Below, in pieces: positions 50,257 to 60,346 of a DNA stretch of 64,000 nt. Made by a program: the position numbers and the translations under genes. Each line of letters opens with the position of its first letter. The first letter of the stretch is position 1. A model generated the notes under the pieces. The model had not been told where the DNA came from and did not search any database. It was given only the letters and a program-made list of their open reading frames with translations. The DNA comes from an uncultured Alphaproteobacteria bacterium (GTDB lineage Bacteria; Pseudomonadota; Alphaproteobacteria; Caulobacterales; Caulobacteraceae): assembly GCA_903860975.1 (NCBI GenBank), contig CAIOSI010000019.1, forward strand, positions 62,001-126,000. The letters run 5' to 3'.

Positions 50257-52466
50257 GCGCCTGGCTTGAGTTTGCGATTGAAGAAATCGAGCGTCGCCTC
50301 CGTCCGGTGCTTCAAAGGCTTCGACGTCCAACCGGTGCGGTGACGAAGGCCCGGATAGGTCATCAACTCAAACGGGATCGCCAGCTGCTGCAGCCGGTAA
50401 ATCACCCGTGTGGAGTTTTCGAAGATGACGTTATCATCGGCCATGCCGTGGACCAGCAGCAGCGATCCAGGGCGCATGTTCGCCAGACGCCCCGTCACCT
50501 GCGCCTGTCGATAGCCCTGCGCATTGTCGGCGGGCGTACCCATGTAGCGCTCGGTGTAGGCGGTGTCATAGAGTGTCCAGTCGGTGACGGGGGCCCCAGC
50601 CACACCGGCCGCGAACGGCGAATTGGGGACGCTCAGCAGCATCAGGGTCATGTAGCCGCCGTTCGAATAGCCAGTGACGCCGAGCTTGGTGGGATCGACG
50701 AACGCAAGCGACTTCAAATAGGCCGCGCCCGCCAGCTGATCTTCCACGTCCGGCCCACCGGTGCGCCGGTCAATGGCCGTCTTGAAGGCGACGGAGCGGT
50801 TCGGCGTGCCACGATTGTCGATGCTGAAGAGGATATAGCCAGCGTCGAGCAGGAGTTGATCGGCCGGATTGCTCCAGTGCTTCTCCACGAGCGCCGAGGC
50901 TGGGCCGCCGTAGACCTGCACGATCACCGGGTAACGCATCTTGGGATCAAAGCCGAACGGCGTGCGCATCGACCAGTGCAAGGTCTGGCCGTCCGAGGCC
51001 TTGATCGTTCCAAACTCCGGCGTCCGTAGATGTTCGATGTAAGGATAGAACGGATGTCCAGCCACCAGCGGGTTCTCCTCGATCCAGCGAACGAGACTCC
51101 CGTCGGCTTTGAATAACCCGGTACGCGGCGGGGTGTTGGGATCGGAATAGGTGCCGGCAAATGCGCCGCCCGCTTTGGCGACGTTGGCCGACCACCAGCC
51201 GCCGGCCGATGTCAGGGGCTTGGGCTCGCCGGGTTTGGCCCAGGAGACTTCATAGATGCGCCGCTCGATCGGCGTGTCTTTGCTGGCACCGAAAATCACC
51301 ACCTGGCGCGCCTCATCGACGCCTTCCACGTCCGCCACGGGCCATTCCCCGCTCGTCACCTGGCGTACCAGCTTGCCCTCCCCGGTGAAGAGATAGAGAT
51401 GTTTGTTCCCGCTGCGCTGCGACGACCACAGGAAGCTGCCGTCCTTCAGGGGCTTGAGGTCCTGGGTGAGCTCAACCCAATGGGGGCTGGTTTCGCTGAG
51501 GATCACCTTGGCCGCGCCGGTCGCGACATCGACGGCCAGCAGGTCGAGACGTTTCTGATCTCGCGTGAGACGCTGGACGTATAGGGTTTTTGCGTCCCTC
51601 GCCCAGTCGACGCGTCCCAGATAAATATCCGAGCTCGGCCCCAGATCGACCTTGACCCGCGCACCGCTTGCCACGTCGGCCACATAGAGCTCGATCACAG
51701 CATTGGGTCGACCCACGCGGGGATAGCGCTGATGGACGACCGTGCCGCCCTCGGCGCCGATGTCCACGCGGTCGATGATGTCGACGCCGGTCTGGTCGAC
51801 ATGTGTCATCGCGATCTTCGTTTCGTCCGGTGACCACCAATAGCCCGTGAAGCGGTGAAGCTCTTCCTGGGCGATGAATTCGGCCGTCCCCCAGCTCTTC
51901 AGTTCCGATCCCCCGTTGGTCAGCGCCTGCTCCGCGCCACCTGCGATCGGCACCAGGTAAAGGTTGTCGTCTCGCACATAGGAGACGAAGCCACCCTTGG
52001 GCGAAATCTTGCCATCGACCTCGTCGCCCGGCGTTTGCGTCAGTCTCCGCGTCTTGCCGCTGGCGCGCTCATAGAGCCACAGGTCGCCCTGCACGGGTGC
52101 CAAGATGTACTTGCCCTGATCATCCCAATGGTACTCGACCACGCCGCGGGTTCGCAGGCCCAACCGCTCGCGTCGGCTTTTCTCAGCCTCGGAGAGCTCG
52201 TGGTTGTCTGGCGACAGCGCGCGGCCGTCGATGAGTAAACGGGCAGCCCCGCTCTTGACGTCAGCGATCCACAAGTCGGTGACGTCCACATCATCAGCCT
52301 TGGACTTCAGATAGGTCACGGCCGATCCGTCCGGCGCAAGCGCGACACCACGCGCCTGAGGCCCTGAAAGGTCAGGGCTCGCAAATACCCGCTCTGGCGT
52401 CAGGACTTCAGCGTGGGCAAGGCTCAAGGACATGGAGGCAGCAACCATAGCTAAGACGAGTTTCAT
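50253..52466 (-). CDS. Exported S9B dipeptidyl peptidase IV-like protein
   Basis: Prolyl-oligopeptidase-family protein of 737 aa with a Sec signal peptide. An eight-bladed propeller (about residues 30-470) precedes the alpha/beta hydrolase domain. Catalytic residues: Ser in VTGYSNGGYM near 610, Asp in HGMADDNV, and His in YPGLRHRTG. The DPP IV Glu motif region (IAQEELHRFTGYWW) is visible, favouring dipeptide release from X-Pro or X-Ala N-termini. The start at 52466 is preferred because the signal peptide begins there; 52520 is open too. Confidence 0.92.
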   Translation of the reverse strand: MKLVLAMVAASMSLSLAHAEVLTPERVFASPDLSGPQARGVALAPDGSAVTYLKSKADDVDVTDLWIADVKSGAARLLIDGRALSPDNHELSEAEKSRRERLGLRTRGVVEYHWDDQGKYILAPVQGDLWLYERASGKTRRLTQTPGDEVDGKISPKGGFVSYVRDDNLYLVPIAGGAEQALTNGGSELKSWGTAEFIAQEELHRFTGYWWSPDETKIAMTHVDQTGVDIIDRVDIGAEGGTVVHQRYPRVGRPNAVIELYVADVASGARVKVDLGPSSDIYLGRVDWARDAKTLYVQRLTRDQKRLDLLAVDVATGAAKVILSETSPHWVELTQDLKPLKDGSFLWSSQRSGNKHLYLFTGEGKLVRQVTSGEWPVADVEGVDEARQVVIFGASKDTPIERRIYEVSWAKPGEPKPLTSAGGWWSANVAKAGGAFAGTYSDPNTPPRTGLFKADGSLVRWIEENPLVAGHPFYPYIEHLRTPEFGTIKASDGQTLHWSMRTPFGFDPKMRYPVIVQVYGGPASALVEKHWSNPADQLLLDAGYILFSIDNRGTPNRSVAFKTAIDRRTGGPDVEDQLAGAAYLKSLAFVDPTKLGVTGYSNGGYMTLMLLSVPNSPFAAGVAGAPVTDWTLYDTAYTERYMGTPADNAQGYRQAQVTGRLANMRPGSLLLVHGMADDNVIFENSTRVIYRLQQLAIPFELMTYPGLRHRTGWTSKPLKHRTEATLDFFNRKLKPGA

Positions 52467-52526
52467 GGAATCCCCAGAAAGGCGCGCGCCGAGCACAGCG
52501 GAAAGTCGCGGTTTTGCCAAGAGGTG

Positions 52527-52904
52527 TCAGGCCGTTGGGCCAATCGACGGCTCGATCGGGTTCAAGAGAAAGATCCGCACGTTCGGCGCTAATCCGAGCT
52601 CTTCCCAGGTAAAGGCCAGCTCAGCCTGGCTTTTGAGGGAAGATTTGCAGGCTTCGACATGTTTGCGCCCGAACGCGATGGCAACGCCATGACCCCGCCG
52701 CTCCACATAGAAAGCCACGTCGGCCTTGGCTGTACAGCCATTGGACGCGACCTTGATCCTCAAGCCCTCTCGGCCGCTAAAGGCTGCGTAGAGCGGCTCC
52801 AGTTCGGGCAGTATCTTCGGCCCAGAGGCCAGCGGAGGCGCACCCCTGAAGGTCGCACAGCCTCCCAGGGCCAGAGCCGCCAAAACGAAGTGCCTACGAT
52901 CCAT
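52527..52904 (-). CDS. Small lipoprotein
   Basis: Protein of about 125 aa with a lipoprotein signal (HFVLAALALGGCATF; Cys near 16). The mature domain has a charged beta-rich look (RIKVASNGCTAKADVAFYV, RVRIFLLNP-like end) with two Cys. No family recognised. It could start at 52913 (MGR) as well. It lies between the S9B gene and the rpsD terminator. Confidence 0.65.
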   Translation of the reverse strand: MDRRHFVLAALALGGCATFRGAPPLASGPKILPELEPLYAAFSGREGLRIKVASNGCTAKADVAFYVERRGHGVAIAFGRKHVEACKSSLKSQAELAFTWEELGLAPNVRIFLLNPIEPSIGPTA

Positions 52905-52936
52905 GCGGCCCACTGCGCCACACTCAGCGCCAAAGC

Positions 52937-52964
52937 AAAAGGCCTCGGATCGCTCCGAGGCCTT
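52937..52964 (-). terminator. Intrinsic terminator of rpsD
   Basis: On the minus strand AAGGCCTCGGA pairs perfectly with TCCGAGGCCTT (11 bp, 4-nt loop) and is followed by TTTTGCTTT. It lies 28 nt after the rpsD stop. Confidence 0.9.
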
Positions 52965-52991
52965 CGCAGCTGTTGTTGGCTGGTCGCCGCG

Positions 52992-53609
52992 TTAGGACGC
53001 GTAGAATTCGACGACGAGGTTCGGTTCCATCTTCACCGGATACGGCACCTCGGACAGCTCCGGGATGCGGACAAACCTGGCGGTCATGCCCTTACCGTCC
53101 ATTTCGATATAATCGGGCGTGTCACGCTCGGCCGACTGCAGGGCTTCCAGCACCAGCGCCATGTTGCGCGAACGCTCGCGCACCGAGATCACATCGTCTG
53201 GCTTCACGCGGTAAGACGGAATGTTTACCCGCTTGCCGTTGACCAGCACGTGGCCGTGGTTGACGAACTGACGCGCGGCGAATGGGGTCGGCACGAACTT
53301 GGCGCGATAGACGATCGCATCCAGGCGGCTTTCCAGCAGGCCGATCAGATTTTCCGAGGTGTTGCCCTTGCGGCGCGCAGCCTCATCGTAGATCCGGCTA
53401 AACTGCTTTTCGGTCAGGTTGCCGTAGTAGCCCTTCAACTTCTGCTTGGCGCGCAGCTGCAGGCCGAAATCGGAAACCTTCTGCTTGCGGCGCTGACCAT
53501 GTTGGCCAGGACCGTACGCGCGCTTGTTGATCGGGGATTTCGGGCGACCCCAGATGTTTTCGCCCATCCGGCGGTCGAGTTTATACTTGGCGCTATGGCG
53601 CTTGGACAT
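52992..53609 (-). CDS. rpsD: 30S ribosomal protein S4
   Basis: Protein of 205 aa. The conserved start [19 protein letters not shown], the S4 RNA-binding domain ([32 protein letters not shown]), and the C-terminus NLVVEFYAS are all typical. Assembly-initiating protein of the small subunit. Isolated from other ribosomal genes, as is common in alphaproteobacteria. Confidence 0.98.
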   Translation of the reverse strand: MSKRHSAKYKLDRRMGENIWGRPKSPINKRAYGPGQHGQRRKQKVSDFGLQLRAKQKLKGYYGNLTEKQFSRIYDEAARRKGNTSENLIGLLESRLDAIVYRAKFVPTPFAARQFVNHGHVLVNGKRVNIPSYRVKPDDVISVRERSRNMALVLEALQSAERDTPDYIEMDGKGMTARFVRIPELSEVPYPVKMEPNLVVEFYAS

Positions 53610-53758
53610 ATCGTTCTCTTCTTCGACCCGAGCCGGCGCTCCCGAAGTTGGAAGCGCAATCTCAACGGCGGCGTTCGCGTCAACCCGTCATAGCTCCGCG
53701 TCCGCAGGTTTCCCGGCGGCATGGAAGCCGGCGTGTATGCCCACAGGCCTCTACCGAG

Positions 53759-54835
53759 TCAAGTTTTGGCGGTCCGCGCGACCAAGGCTTGGGCCGTCGC
53801 CTGCGCTTCAGCCCACCACTGCTTGACCATCTCGCCGGCCGCTCCAGGCTTGGCAAGCTTCACGGCCTGGCCGGCCCATAGCGACATCAACTCCGGATCA
53901 CCGGCCTTGTCTGCCGCAGCTCGCATCGCCTGGGTAAGCCGGTTCTGAACCGGATAGGCCGGTACGAAATCCTGAACGGCCCGCATCTCGCGAACGAACC
54001 GGTTTTCGAGGCCCCGCGCATAGCGGCCCGAAAAGGCTCGGGTCAGGCGGGTCGCGTCGTCTGGCGCGTCGCGCAGCGCCGCTTGCCATGTCGGGCCGAT
54101 GATCGCCTCGTCGGCCTGGAGGAAGGCGCTGCCCATTTGAACGGCGCTCGCACCTAGCGCCAGAGCCGCCGCGACGCCGCGCCCGTCCATGATGCCGCCG
54201 GCTGCGATTACCGGGAGATCCACGGCCGCTAGAACCGTCGCCACCAGCGCCATCGTACCCACAGAGCTCGCCTCAATGTCGGCCAGGAAGTAGGCGTGGT
54301 GACCACCCGCCTCGAAGCCCTGGGCGCAGATTCCATCGGCCCCGACCTCAGCCCAAGCCACAGCCTCGGCGACGGTATTGGCGGTGCCGACCACAAAGGT
54401 GCCGGCCGCATGCAGGGCCTCGACCTGGGCGCGCGTCAGGATTGAGAAGCTGAAGGACGCCAAGGGCGGGGCAGCCCGCCTCAGAGCTTCCAGCTGATCA
54501 TCGAAGACCTGCGAAAAGCGGTTCGGAGGGTCTGGAACATCAAGCCTCAACTCAGCATACCACGGCGCAAGTCGCGCCCGCGCCGCATCCACCTCGGCAG
54601 GCTCTGGGGACGCGGCCGGGGCCATCAGGAGATTAACCCCAAACGGAGCGCCGGTCTGGGCCCGGATCGCGTCCACCACCGCGCCGAGCTCTTCGGGCGC
54701 AACGCCGGCTGCCGCCAGATTTCCAAGGCCCCCGGCTTGGCTGACGGCGACGGTCATCGCCTCGAAGGTCGCCCCGGCCATGGGCGCCTGAAGGATCGGG
54801 ATCGGCAGGCTGTTCAGAAGGTCTCGAAAACTCAT
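53759..54835 (-). CDS. Nitronate monooxygenase (NPD family)
   Basis: FMN TIM-barrel enzyme of 358 aa. PIPILQAPMAGATFEAMTVA, GGLGNLAAAGV, and the FMN-binding AGGIMDGRGVAAALALGA together with GSAF-type LQADEA are diagnostic. It oxidises alkyl nitronates and may detoxify propionate-3-nitronate. Its ATG overlaps the stop of the trmJ gene by 4 nt. Confidence 0.9.
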   Translation of the reverse strand: MSFRDLLNSLPIPILQAPMAGATFEAMTVAVSQAGGLGNLAAAGVAPEELGAVVDAIRAQTGAPFGVNLLMAPAASPEPAEVDAARARLAPWYAELRLDVPDPPNRFSQVFDDQLEALRRAAPPLASFSFSILTRAQVEALHAAGTFVVGTANTVAEAVAWAEVGADGICAQGFEAGGHHAYFLADIEASSVGTMALVATVLAAVDLPVIAAGGIMDGRGVAAALALGASAVQMGSAFLQADEAIIGPTWQAALRDAPDDATRLTRAFSGRYARGLENRFVREMRAVQDFVPAYPVQNRLTQAMRAAADKAGDPELMSLWAGQAVKLAKPGAAGEMVKQWWAEAQATAQALVARTAKT

Positions 54836-55623
54836 GTCTCGCGCTCTGGATCGGCAGACGTCTGGCTCGCAAGCTTGGCCAATACCCGTCCGCGTCCCTT
54901 CGAAAGCGCCGTCACGACGCCTCGAAAGGTGCGCACCTCCTGATCGGAGAAACTCGCTCGCCCAAGCGCCGAGCGAAGGTTCTGCACCATCGAGGGTCTT
55001 TTCTCCGGCGGATGAAAGAAGCCCGCGTTGTCTAACTCCCGCTCGAAGTGGTCATAAAGACCCATCATGGAAGCGCCATCCGCTGGCGGCGGGCCCTGAC
55101 GAAACGCAGGCGGCACATCTTGCGCCACCGTCATCCGCCACTCGTAGGCGTTGATGGCCACGGCCTGGGCGAGATTGAGCGACTTGAAACGCTCATCGAC
55201 CGGAAGCGTCACAACAGCTTGGCAAAGCGCGATGTCGGCGGTCTCCAGCCCGGCCCGCTCACCGCCGAACATCAGCCCAACCTTCAAACCCTCGCCGATT
55301 GCGGCCAACAGGTTGGCGGCCGCAACGCGGGGCGTCAGCACGGGGAGTTGCAACTCCCGAGGTCTCGCCGTCGTTGCATAGATAAGATTGAGGTCCGCAA
55401 CGGCATCTTCCACGCATTCAAACACCCTTGCGGCGTTCAGGGGCCAATCGGCACCAGAGGCAGACGACCAGGCCCGCTCCTGGGGCCAACCGTCCCTGGG
55501 GTTGACCAGGCGCAGTTGGGACAAGCCGAAGTTCGCCATCACACGGGCGGTCGCGCCGATGTTCTCCCCCATCTGCGGAGCATTCAGAATGATGACAGGT
55601 GTCGAAAGGGAGGCTTCAGCCAT
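54832..55623 (-). CDS. trmJ: tRNA/rRNA methyltransferase, TrmJ-like
   Basis: SPOUT-class 2'-O-methyltransferase of 263 aa. The knot motifs are IILNAPQMGENIGATARVM (near residue 12-30), LMFGGERAGLE, and VDERFKSLNLAQAVAI. The length and C-terminal tail match TrmJ, which methylates C/U32 of tRNAs. The start at 55623 is the only family-consistent ATG, and it overlaps the divergent beta-lactamase start within a CATG. Confidence 0.9.
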   Translation of the reverse strand: MAEASLSTPVIILNAPQMGENIGATARVMANFGLSQLRLVNPRDGWPQERAWSSASGADWPLNAARVFECVEDAVADLNLIYATTARPRELQLPVLTPRVAAANLLAAIGEGLKVGLMFGGERAGLETADIALCQAVVTLPVDERFKSLNLAQAVAINAYEWRMTVAQDVPPAFRQGPPPADGASMMGLYDHFERELDNAGFFHPPEKRPSMVQNLRSALGRASFSDQEVRTFRGVVTALSKGRGRVLAKLASQTSADPERET

Positions 55624-56680
55624 GACCCTTTTACAGTCGGTTGCAGCCGCAAGCGCAAGCCTCGGCAGACGCGAGATCCTAATTGGCGGGGCGAGCCTGT
55701 CGCTGGCAGCCTGCGCCCGCAGCCCGTTGATGACGGTTTCGCACACCCCCCAGCTCGACATGAAAGGTCTTGAGGCTGGCGTGGCGAAGATCGCCGTGCG
55801 AGCCGCGCCAGGTATTCTGGGCTTTGCCCTGAGAAATCTGGAAAGCGGTCAGGTCTGGGTGCGGTTGGGCGAGCATCCTTTTCCAATGCAAAGTGTCTTC
55901 AAGCTTGCACTGGGCGCAGCCGTCCTTTCCGAAATCGATGCGGGTCGGCTGCAACTGAACGAGGTCTTCTCAATTCCCTCTGAGGCGCTTTCGCCTCCCT
56001 GGTCGCCGATCGCCGAGGCCTGGCCAGGGCAGACGTCCTACGCGCTGTTAGATCTTCTCACCGCAGCGGTCGCCAACAGCGACAACACCGCCGCAGACCT
56101 TCTGATGAAGCGGATCGGCGGGCCGGGCGCGGTCTCGGCATGGCTTCGTTCGAAGACTGTCGATGAGGTGCGGGTGGACCGCTACGAACGCGAGATTCAG
56201 CCCGCCGTCTACGGCATGGCCTCCTTCCGACCAGCCTGGAAGGGTCAGGCCGCGTTCAACGCCGCCAAAGCCACCGTCCCGCCGGGCCAGCGGCACGCCG
56301 CGATGCTTGCCTATATGGCCGACCCGCGGGACACCTCGACGCCACGTGGAATGCTGGGTTTTCTACGCAAGCTCGATGATCGTGAACTCCTCTCGGAGGC
56401 CTCGACACGCCGATTGCTAGGCATCATGAGCGATCGCGTGCGGATCAGCGATCGCCTCAAGGCGGGGCTCCCGAAGGACGCCATCTTTGCTCACAAGTCC
56501 GGCACGTCGGGAACCGACCAAGGTCTGACCGCGGCCTTCAACGACGTGGGTATTTTCACTTTGGCGGACAAACGGCGATACGCTATCGCGGCGTTTTTGA
56601 GTGGCTCGACAGCCCCGCAAAAGGATCGCGCCGACCTGTTCGCCGACCTCGCCCGCCTGTCTGTGCGCAGCATCGGCTAG
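55622..56680 (+). CDS. Class A beta-lactamase, Tat/lipoprotein type
   Basis: Serine beta-lactamase of 352 aa. Catalytic motifs: SVFK (Ser91, Lys94), SDN (153-155), KSG (292-294). The omega-loop Glu is Glu189 in DRYEREIQ, where the usual ExxLN ends in IQ (Asn170 position is Gln). A twin-arginine signal (RREILIGGASLSLAAC) with a lipobox Cys31 suggests an exported lipoprotein. The start at 55622 overlaps the divergent trmJ start by two bases. Activity spectrum cannot be read. Confidence 0.88.
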   Translation: MTLLQSVAAASASLGRREILIGGASLSLAACARSPLMTVSHTPQLDMKGLEAGVAKIAVRAAPGILGFALRNLESGQVWVRLGEHPFPMQSVFKLALGAAVLSEIDAGRLQLNEVFSIPSEALSPPWSPIAEAWPGQTSYALLDLLTAAVANSDNTAADLLMKRIGGPGAVSAWLRSKTVDEVRVDRYEREIQPAVYGMASFRPAWKGQAAFNAAKATVPPGQRHAAMLAYMADPRDTSTPRGMLGFLRKLDDRELLSEASTRRLLGIMSDRVRISDRLKAGLPKDAIFAHKSGTSGTDQGLTAAFNDVGIFTLADKRRYAIAAFLSGSTAPQKDRADLFADLARLSVRSIG

Positions 56681-56776
56681 AGACCTTTCGCAGATCGTGG
56701 ACCTGCAGCCTTTGCGTCCGCCTCGGCTGAGGCTATACGGCCCCAAACTTAGTTTCGCGCGGAGCGCCTGCCCCCC

Positions 56777-57991
56777 ATGGCAAAGATCAAAGTCGCCAAC
56801 CCGGTCGTAGATCTCGACGGGGACGAGATGACACGGATCATCTGGCAATGGATCAAGGACAAGCTGATCTTCCCCTTCCTTGATATCGAGCTGGACTACT
56901 ACGACTTAGGCATGGAGCACCGCGACGCCACGGATGATCAGGTGACGATCGACGCGGCCGAAGCGATTAAGCGCCACGGCGTTGGCGTGAAATGCGCCAC
57001 AATCACGCCTGACGAGGCCCGCGTAAAAGAGTTCGGCCTCAAGCAGATGTGGAAGTCGCCGAACGGCACGATCCGCAACATCCTGGGCGGCGTCGTCTTC
57101 CGCGAGCCGATTATCTGCAAGAACGTGCCGCGCCTGGTCCCGGGCTGGACCCAGCCGATCATCATCGGCCGCCACGCCTACGGCGACCAATACCGCGCCA
57201 CCGACTTCAGGGTCCCAGGTCCCGGCAAGCTTACGGTCACCTGGAAGGGTGATAATGGCGATACCATCGAGAAGGACGTCTTCACCTACCCCGGCTCCGG
57301 CGTGGCGATGACCATGTACAACCTCGACGATTCCATTCGCGACTTCGCACACGCCTCATTTGGCTATGCGCTTGCGCGCAAATATCCGCTCTATCTGTCG
57401 ACCAAGAACACGATCTTGAAGGCCTACGATGGTCGGTTCAAAGACATCTTCCAGGAAGTCTATGACGCCGTTTACGTCGACCAGTTCAAGGCGGCCGGCC
57501 TAACCTACGAGCATCGGCTGATCGACGACATGGTAGCCGCCGCGATGAAGTGGTCAGGTGGCTATGTCTGGGCCTGCAAGAACTACGATGGCGACGTGCA
57601 ATCCGACACAGTGGCCCAGGGCTTCGGTTCGCTTGGCTTGATGACGTCGGTGCTGATCACGCCGGATGGCAAGACCATGGAAGCTGAAGCCGCCCACGGA
57701 ACGGTCACCCGCCACTATCGCCAGCATCAGAAGGGTGAAAGCACCTCGACCAATTCCATCGCCTCGATCTTCGCATGGACGCAAGGTCTGAAGCACCGCG
57801 CCAAGCTCGACGACAATGCCGAGCTGACCCGATTCGCCGACATTCTTGAGCAGGTCTGCGTTTCGACCGTGGAAAGCGGATCGATGACGAAGGACTTGGC
57901 GCTGCTGGTCGGCGACACACAAGGCTGGCTGACCACCGAAGGTTTCATCGACAAGGTCGCAAGCAACCTCGAAATCGCGCTCGCCGCCTAG
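56777..57991 (+). CDS. icd: NADP-dependent isocitrate dehydrogenase
   Basis: Enzyme of 404 aa of the eukaryotic-like homodimeric type usual in alphaproteobacteria. [20 protein letters not shown] at the N-terminus, [12 protein letters not shown] with the substrate Ser/Asn, the [19 protein letters not shown] metal-binding segment, and [16 protein letters not shown] are diagnostic. It makes 2-oxoglutarate and NADPH in the TCA cycle. Confidence 0.97.
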   Translation: MAKIKVANPVVDLDGDEMTRIIWQWIKDKLIFPFLDIELDYYDLGMEHRDATDDQVTIDAAEAIKRHGVGVKCATITPDEARVKEFGLKQMWKSPNGTIRNILGGVVFREPIICKNVPRLVPGWTQPIIIGRHAYGDQYRATDFRVPGPGKLTVTWKGDNGDTIEKDVFTYPGSGVAMTMYNLDDSIRDFAHASFGYALARKYPLYLSTKNTILKAYDGRFKDIFQEVYDAVYVDQFKAAGLTYEHRLIDDMVAAAMKWSGGYVWACKNYDGDVQSDTVAQGFGSLGLMTSVLITPDGKTMEAEAAHGTVTRHYRQHQKGESTSTNSIASIFAWTQGLKHRAKLDDNAELTRFADILEQVCVSTVESGSMTKDLALLVGDTQGWLTTEGFIDKVASNLEIALAA

Positions 57992-58187
57992 TCAGCGGCA
58001 ACGTTTGGCCGTGCTAGCGTCGCCCTCCAGCACGTTGGCAGGCCTGCCCTATAGAACGCCTCGGTATCTGGCGGCTGCCCAAGGCGGATCCAGCCTGAGT
58101 GCGAGAACGGCCTCAGGTTTCGGGGCAAGTTGCAGCCGGTCCGTTACGGGAGAATAGTTCCAACCTCTACGTACGGCGGAGGTGAGG

Positions 58188-59408
58188 ATGCGCGTTCCCC
58201 AGGAATTTGAGCCCGCAGCCATCGCGGCGGCCTCTCAGGATGCGTCGTTCGCCTACGCCGCGGCCCTGGCCTCGGGCGAGCCCTACCGTTCGATCAATAA
58301 GCACAATCCCTGGCTCAGGCCTCCCAAGGCCCGGGAGGCGTTGGAGTGGGGAAAGGGCTGGTAATACGACACCACCGTTGCGCGAAGACACCCCTACTGG
58401 CGCGACAAGGCGCTGCCCGAAGCGACCAAGGATCTCAACCGGATGCGGCGCAACCTGGTCGAATGGGGCTACGGCCTGATTGAGGACGGCATTTCTGCCC
58501 AGCAGTGCGCGCGGCTTCATGACCGGGTCGCCGACCAGGCCGCCGCAGAACGGGCGTTGGAGATAGCCTATGCCAACGTCGCCCAGCAGCATGTCTGGGC
58601 GCTGGTCAACAAGGGGGCCGACTTCGTCGCCTGCATGGAGCACGATCCGGCCGCCGTCCAGGCGGGGCCACTTATCGAGCGCCTGCTCGATGAGCTGCTA
58701 GGCGAAGGCTGGACTCACTTCAGCTTCATCTCGAACATCTTCTACCCGGGTTGCCACCCCCAGGGCCTGCATCAGGACCAGTCGTTCATTTCGCCCTTCG
58801 TGATCGAGACGCCGGCCCTGGTGAACACCATCTACATCCTGCAGGACGTCGATGAGGTAAATGGCGGCACCATGCTGATCCCCGGCTCGCACCGGCCAAA
58901 CGGAACCGCCGGCGAGGTCTACGGTGAGCTTGCGCCGGCTATAAACCTCGAAGCCAAGGCCGGCGCGATCCTGATCATGGACGGGCGCACCCTGCACGGC
59001 GGGGCGATCAATCGGTCGGACAAACTGCGCTACATCATCACCAATTCGACGGTGAAGCCGTGGGTGCGCCAACAGGAAAGCTTCCTTTTGACCGTGAGCC
59101 CTGAGGTGCTGGCCAAGGCCAGCCCGAAATTCCTGATGCGAGCCGGCTTCCAGGCGACCTCTGTCCGCAACATGGTGGAAGGCTACGGCTATCGCGGCGA
59201 CGGCGGCTTAGGCGATCCAAACGGGTCGCTGGTCCACGTGCGCCAAGCCATGGACCAAGGCGCCTACCGCAACGTCGGCGAACTCTCAATGGCGAACCTG
59301 GATGACATCACCGCCGAACCGTTCACGCTGATGAAGATCCAGCAGGCGCACGAGACCTTCCGCGGCGAACGCGACCTCGAGCAGCTGGCCGCAATCGCGG
59401 CCGAGTAG
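58188..59408 (+). pseudogene. Phytanoyl-CoA dioxygenase (PhyH) gene with in-frame stop
   Basis: 2OG/Fe(II) oxygenase of the PhyH family, reconstructed as 406 codons from ATG 58188 (GGAGG upstream). The iron site HQDQSF (HxD) and distal His in RTLHGGAINRS are intact. A TAA at 58362-58364 interrupts the frame after EWGKGW; the same frame continues at once with YDTTVARRHPYW. Reinitiation at 58443 would give 321 residues retaining the iron site. A readthrough or an assembly error is also possible. Confidence 0.8.
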
Positions 59409-59424
59409 CCGGTCCGACGGCCCC

Positions 59425-60342
59425 TCAGACCGGCGCGCCTTCGGCGTATCCGGCGTAAGAATCCTTGAGCGAGGCGTGGTTGAGCAGCATCTCAGCCAGC
59501 TGCCGCTTGCCCGAGGCATCGAAGATCCGCGTCCTGACCCAATAGGATTCCGTCCGCCGGCTCTCGGCCAGGGCAACGATCTCGCGGCGAAGAACATACG
59601 TCTCGCCGACGAACAAGGGTCCATCGATCATGCGGATCTCCTGGTCGGCAAAGAGGCCCACGGCCGGCCCCTTGACCGGGAACCTGGCCTCACGGCTGGA
59701 GTATTCCGCGAGCACGCTGACCATCTCCAGCGGGATGATCGCGCGCCCCCAGGGTGAGGCCTTGGGGTCAGCATACCAGGGCGAGGTCTCGGTGATCACC
59801 GCCAGTTTCTGATTCAGGCTGAAGGGATAAAGCGCGCCCATGTGCTGATCGGGATCCATGCGCACGCGCTCCTCCACGGTCCCTGTCATCCCCACCTTGA
59901 GATCTTCCAGGATCAGCAAGCGACCTGGGGGCCGAAGCGCCGCCATGCGCCCCTCAAGCAGGGTCTGGCCGTGGTCTGGACCCAGACTGGCGCTGGCCTC
60001 CAGCACTGGTGTGCCATCGGCCTTTTCGGCCCAGACCCGCGTGGTCATCGCGCCGAGGCGTGGAACTTCGGCGAAGGCGCGAACCTCTTCGCCCTCCACC
60101 ACCATGTTGAGATAGTGCGACGAGATGCAGCCGCGCTCGAACCAGGCTTGACCCCAGATCTGCGCCAGGAGCGGCGGGAAAAGACTGAAGTGGGTGGGGC
60201 CTTCGATCGGACCGGCGCGGAAACCCAGTTTCTCAGCCATGGCGTCGTCATGGATCGAGGCGTGGCCGCCATACTCTTGATCTGCCAGCATCTGGCGTGG
60301 TGTCCGCAGCGGGCCGCGGAGTGTGAGAGGCGTATCGAACAT
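59425..60342 (-). CDS. MaoC-like double hotdog protein
   Basis: Protein of 305 aa with two hotdog-like halves. The first has GFRAGPIEGPTHFSLFPP and SSHYLNMVVEGEEVRAFAE, resembling (R)-hydratase or acyl-CoA hydratase domains; the second ends GPLFVGETYVLRREIVAL. Probably acts on an acyl-CoA; substrate unknown. Neighbouring CoA transferase, VOC and dioxygenase genes suggest a catabolic cluster. Confidence 0.75.
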   Translation of the reverse strand: MFDTPLTLRGPLRTPRQMLADQEYGGHASIHDDAMAEKLGFRAGPIEGPTHFSLFPPLLAQIWGQAWFERGCISSHYLNMVVEGEEVRAFAEVPRLGAMTTRVWAEKADGTPVLEASASLGPDHGQTLLEGRMAALRPPGRLLILEDLKVGMTGTVEERVRMDPDQHMGALYPFSLNQKLAVITETSPWYADPKASPWGRAIIPLEMVSVLAEYSSREARFPVKGPAVGLFADQEIRMIDGPLFVGETYVLRREIVALAESRRTESYWVRTRIFDASGKRQLAEMLLNHASLKDSYAGYAEGAPV

Positions 60343-60346
60343 GGCT

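Noticed and set aside
52659..53693. 344-codon plus-strand frame opposite rpsD
   Set aside because: Antisense of ribosomal protein S4; no independent support.
57992..58187. Hairpins after icd (CGTGCT/AGCACG and CCTGAG/CTCAGG)
   Set aside because: Short stems with long loops and no T-tract; likely chance in GC-rich sequence.
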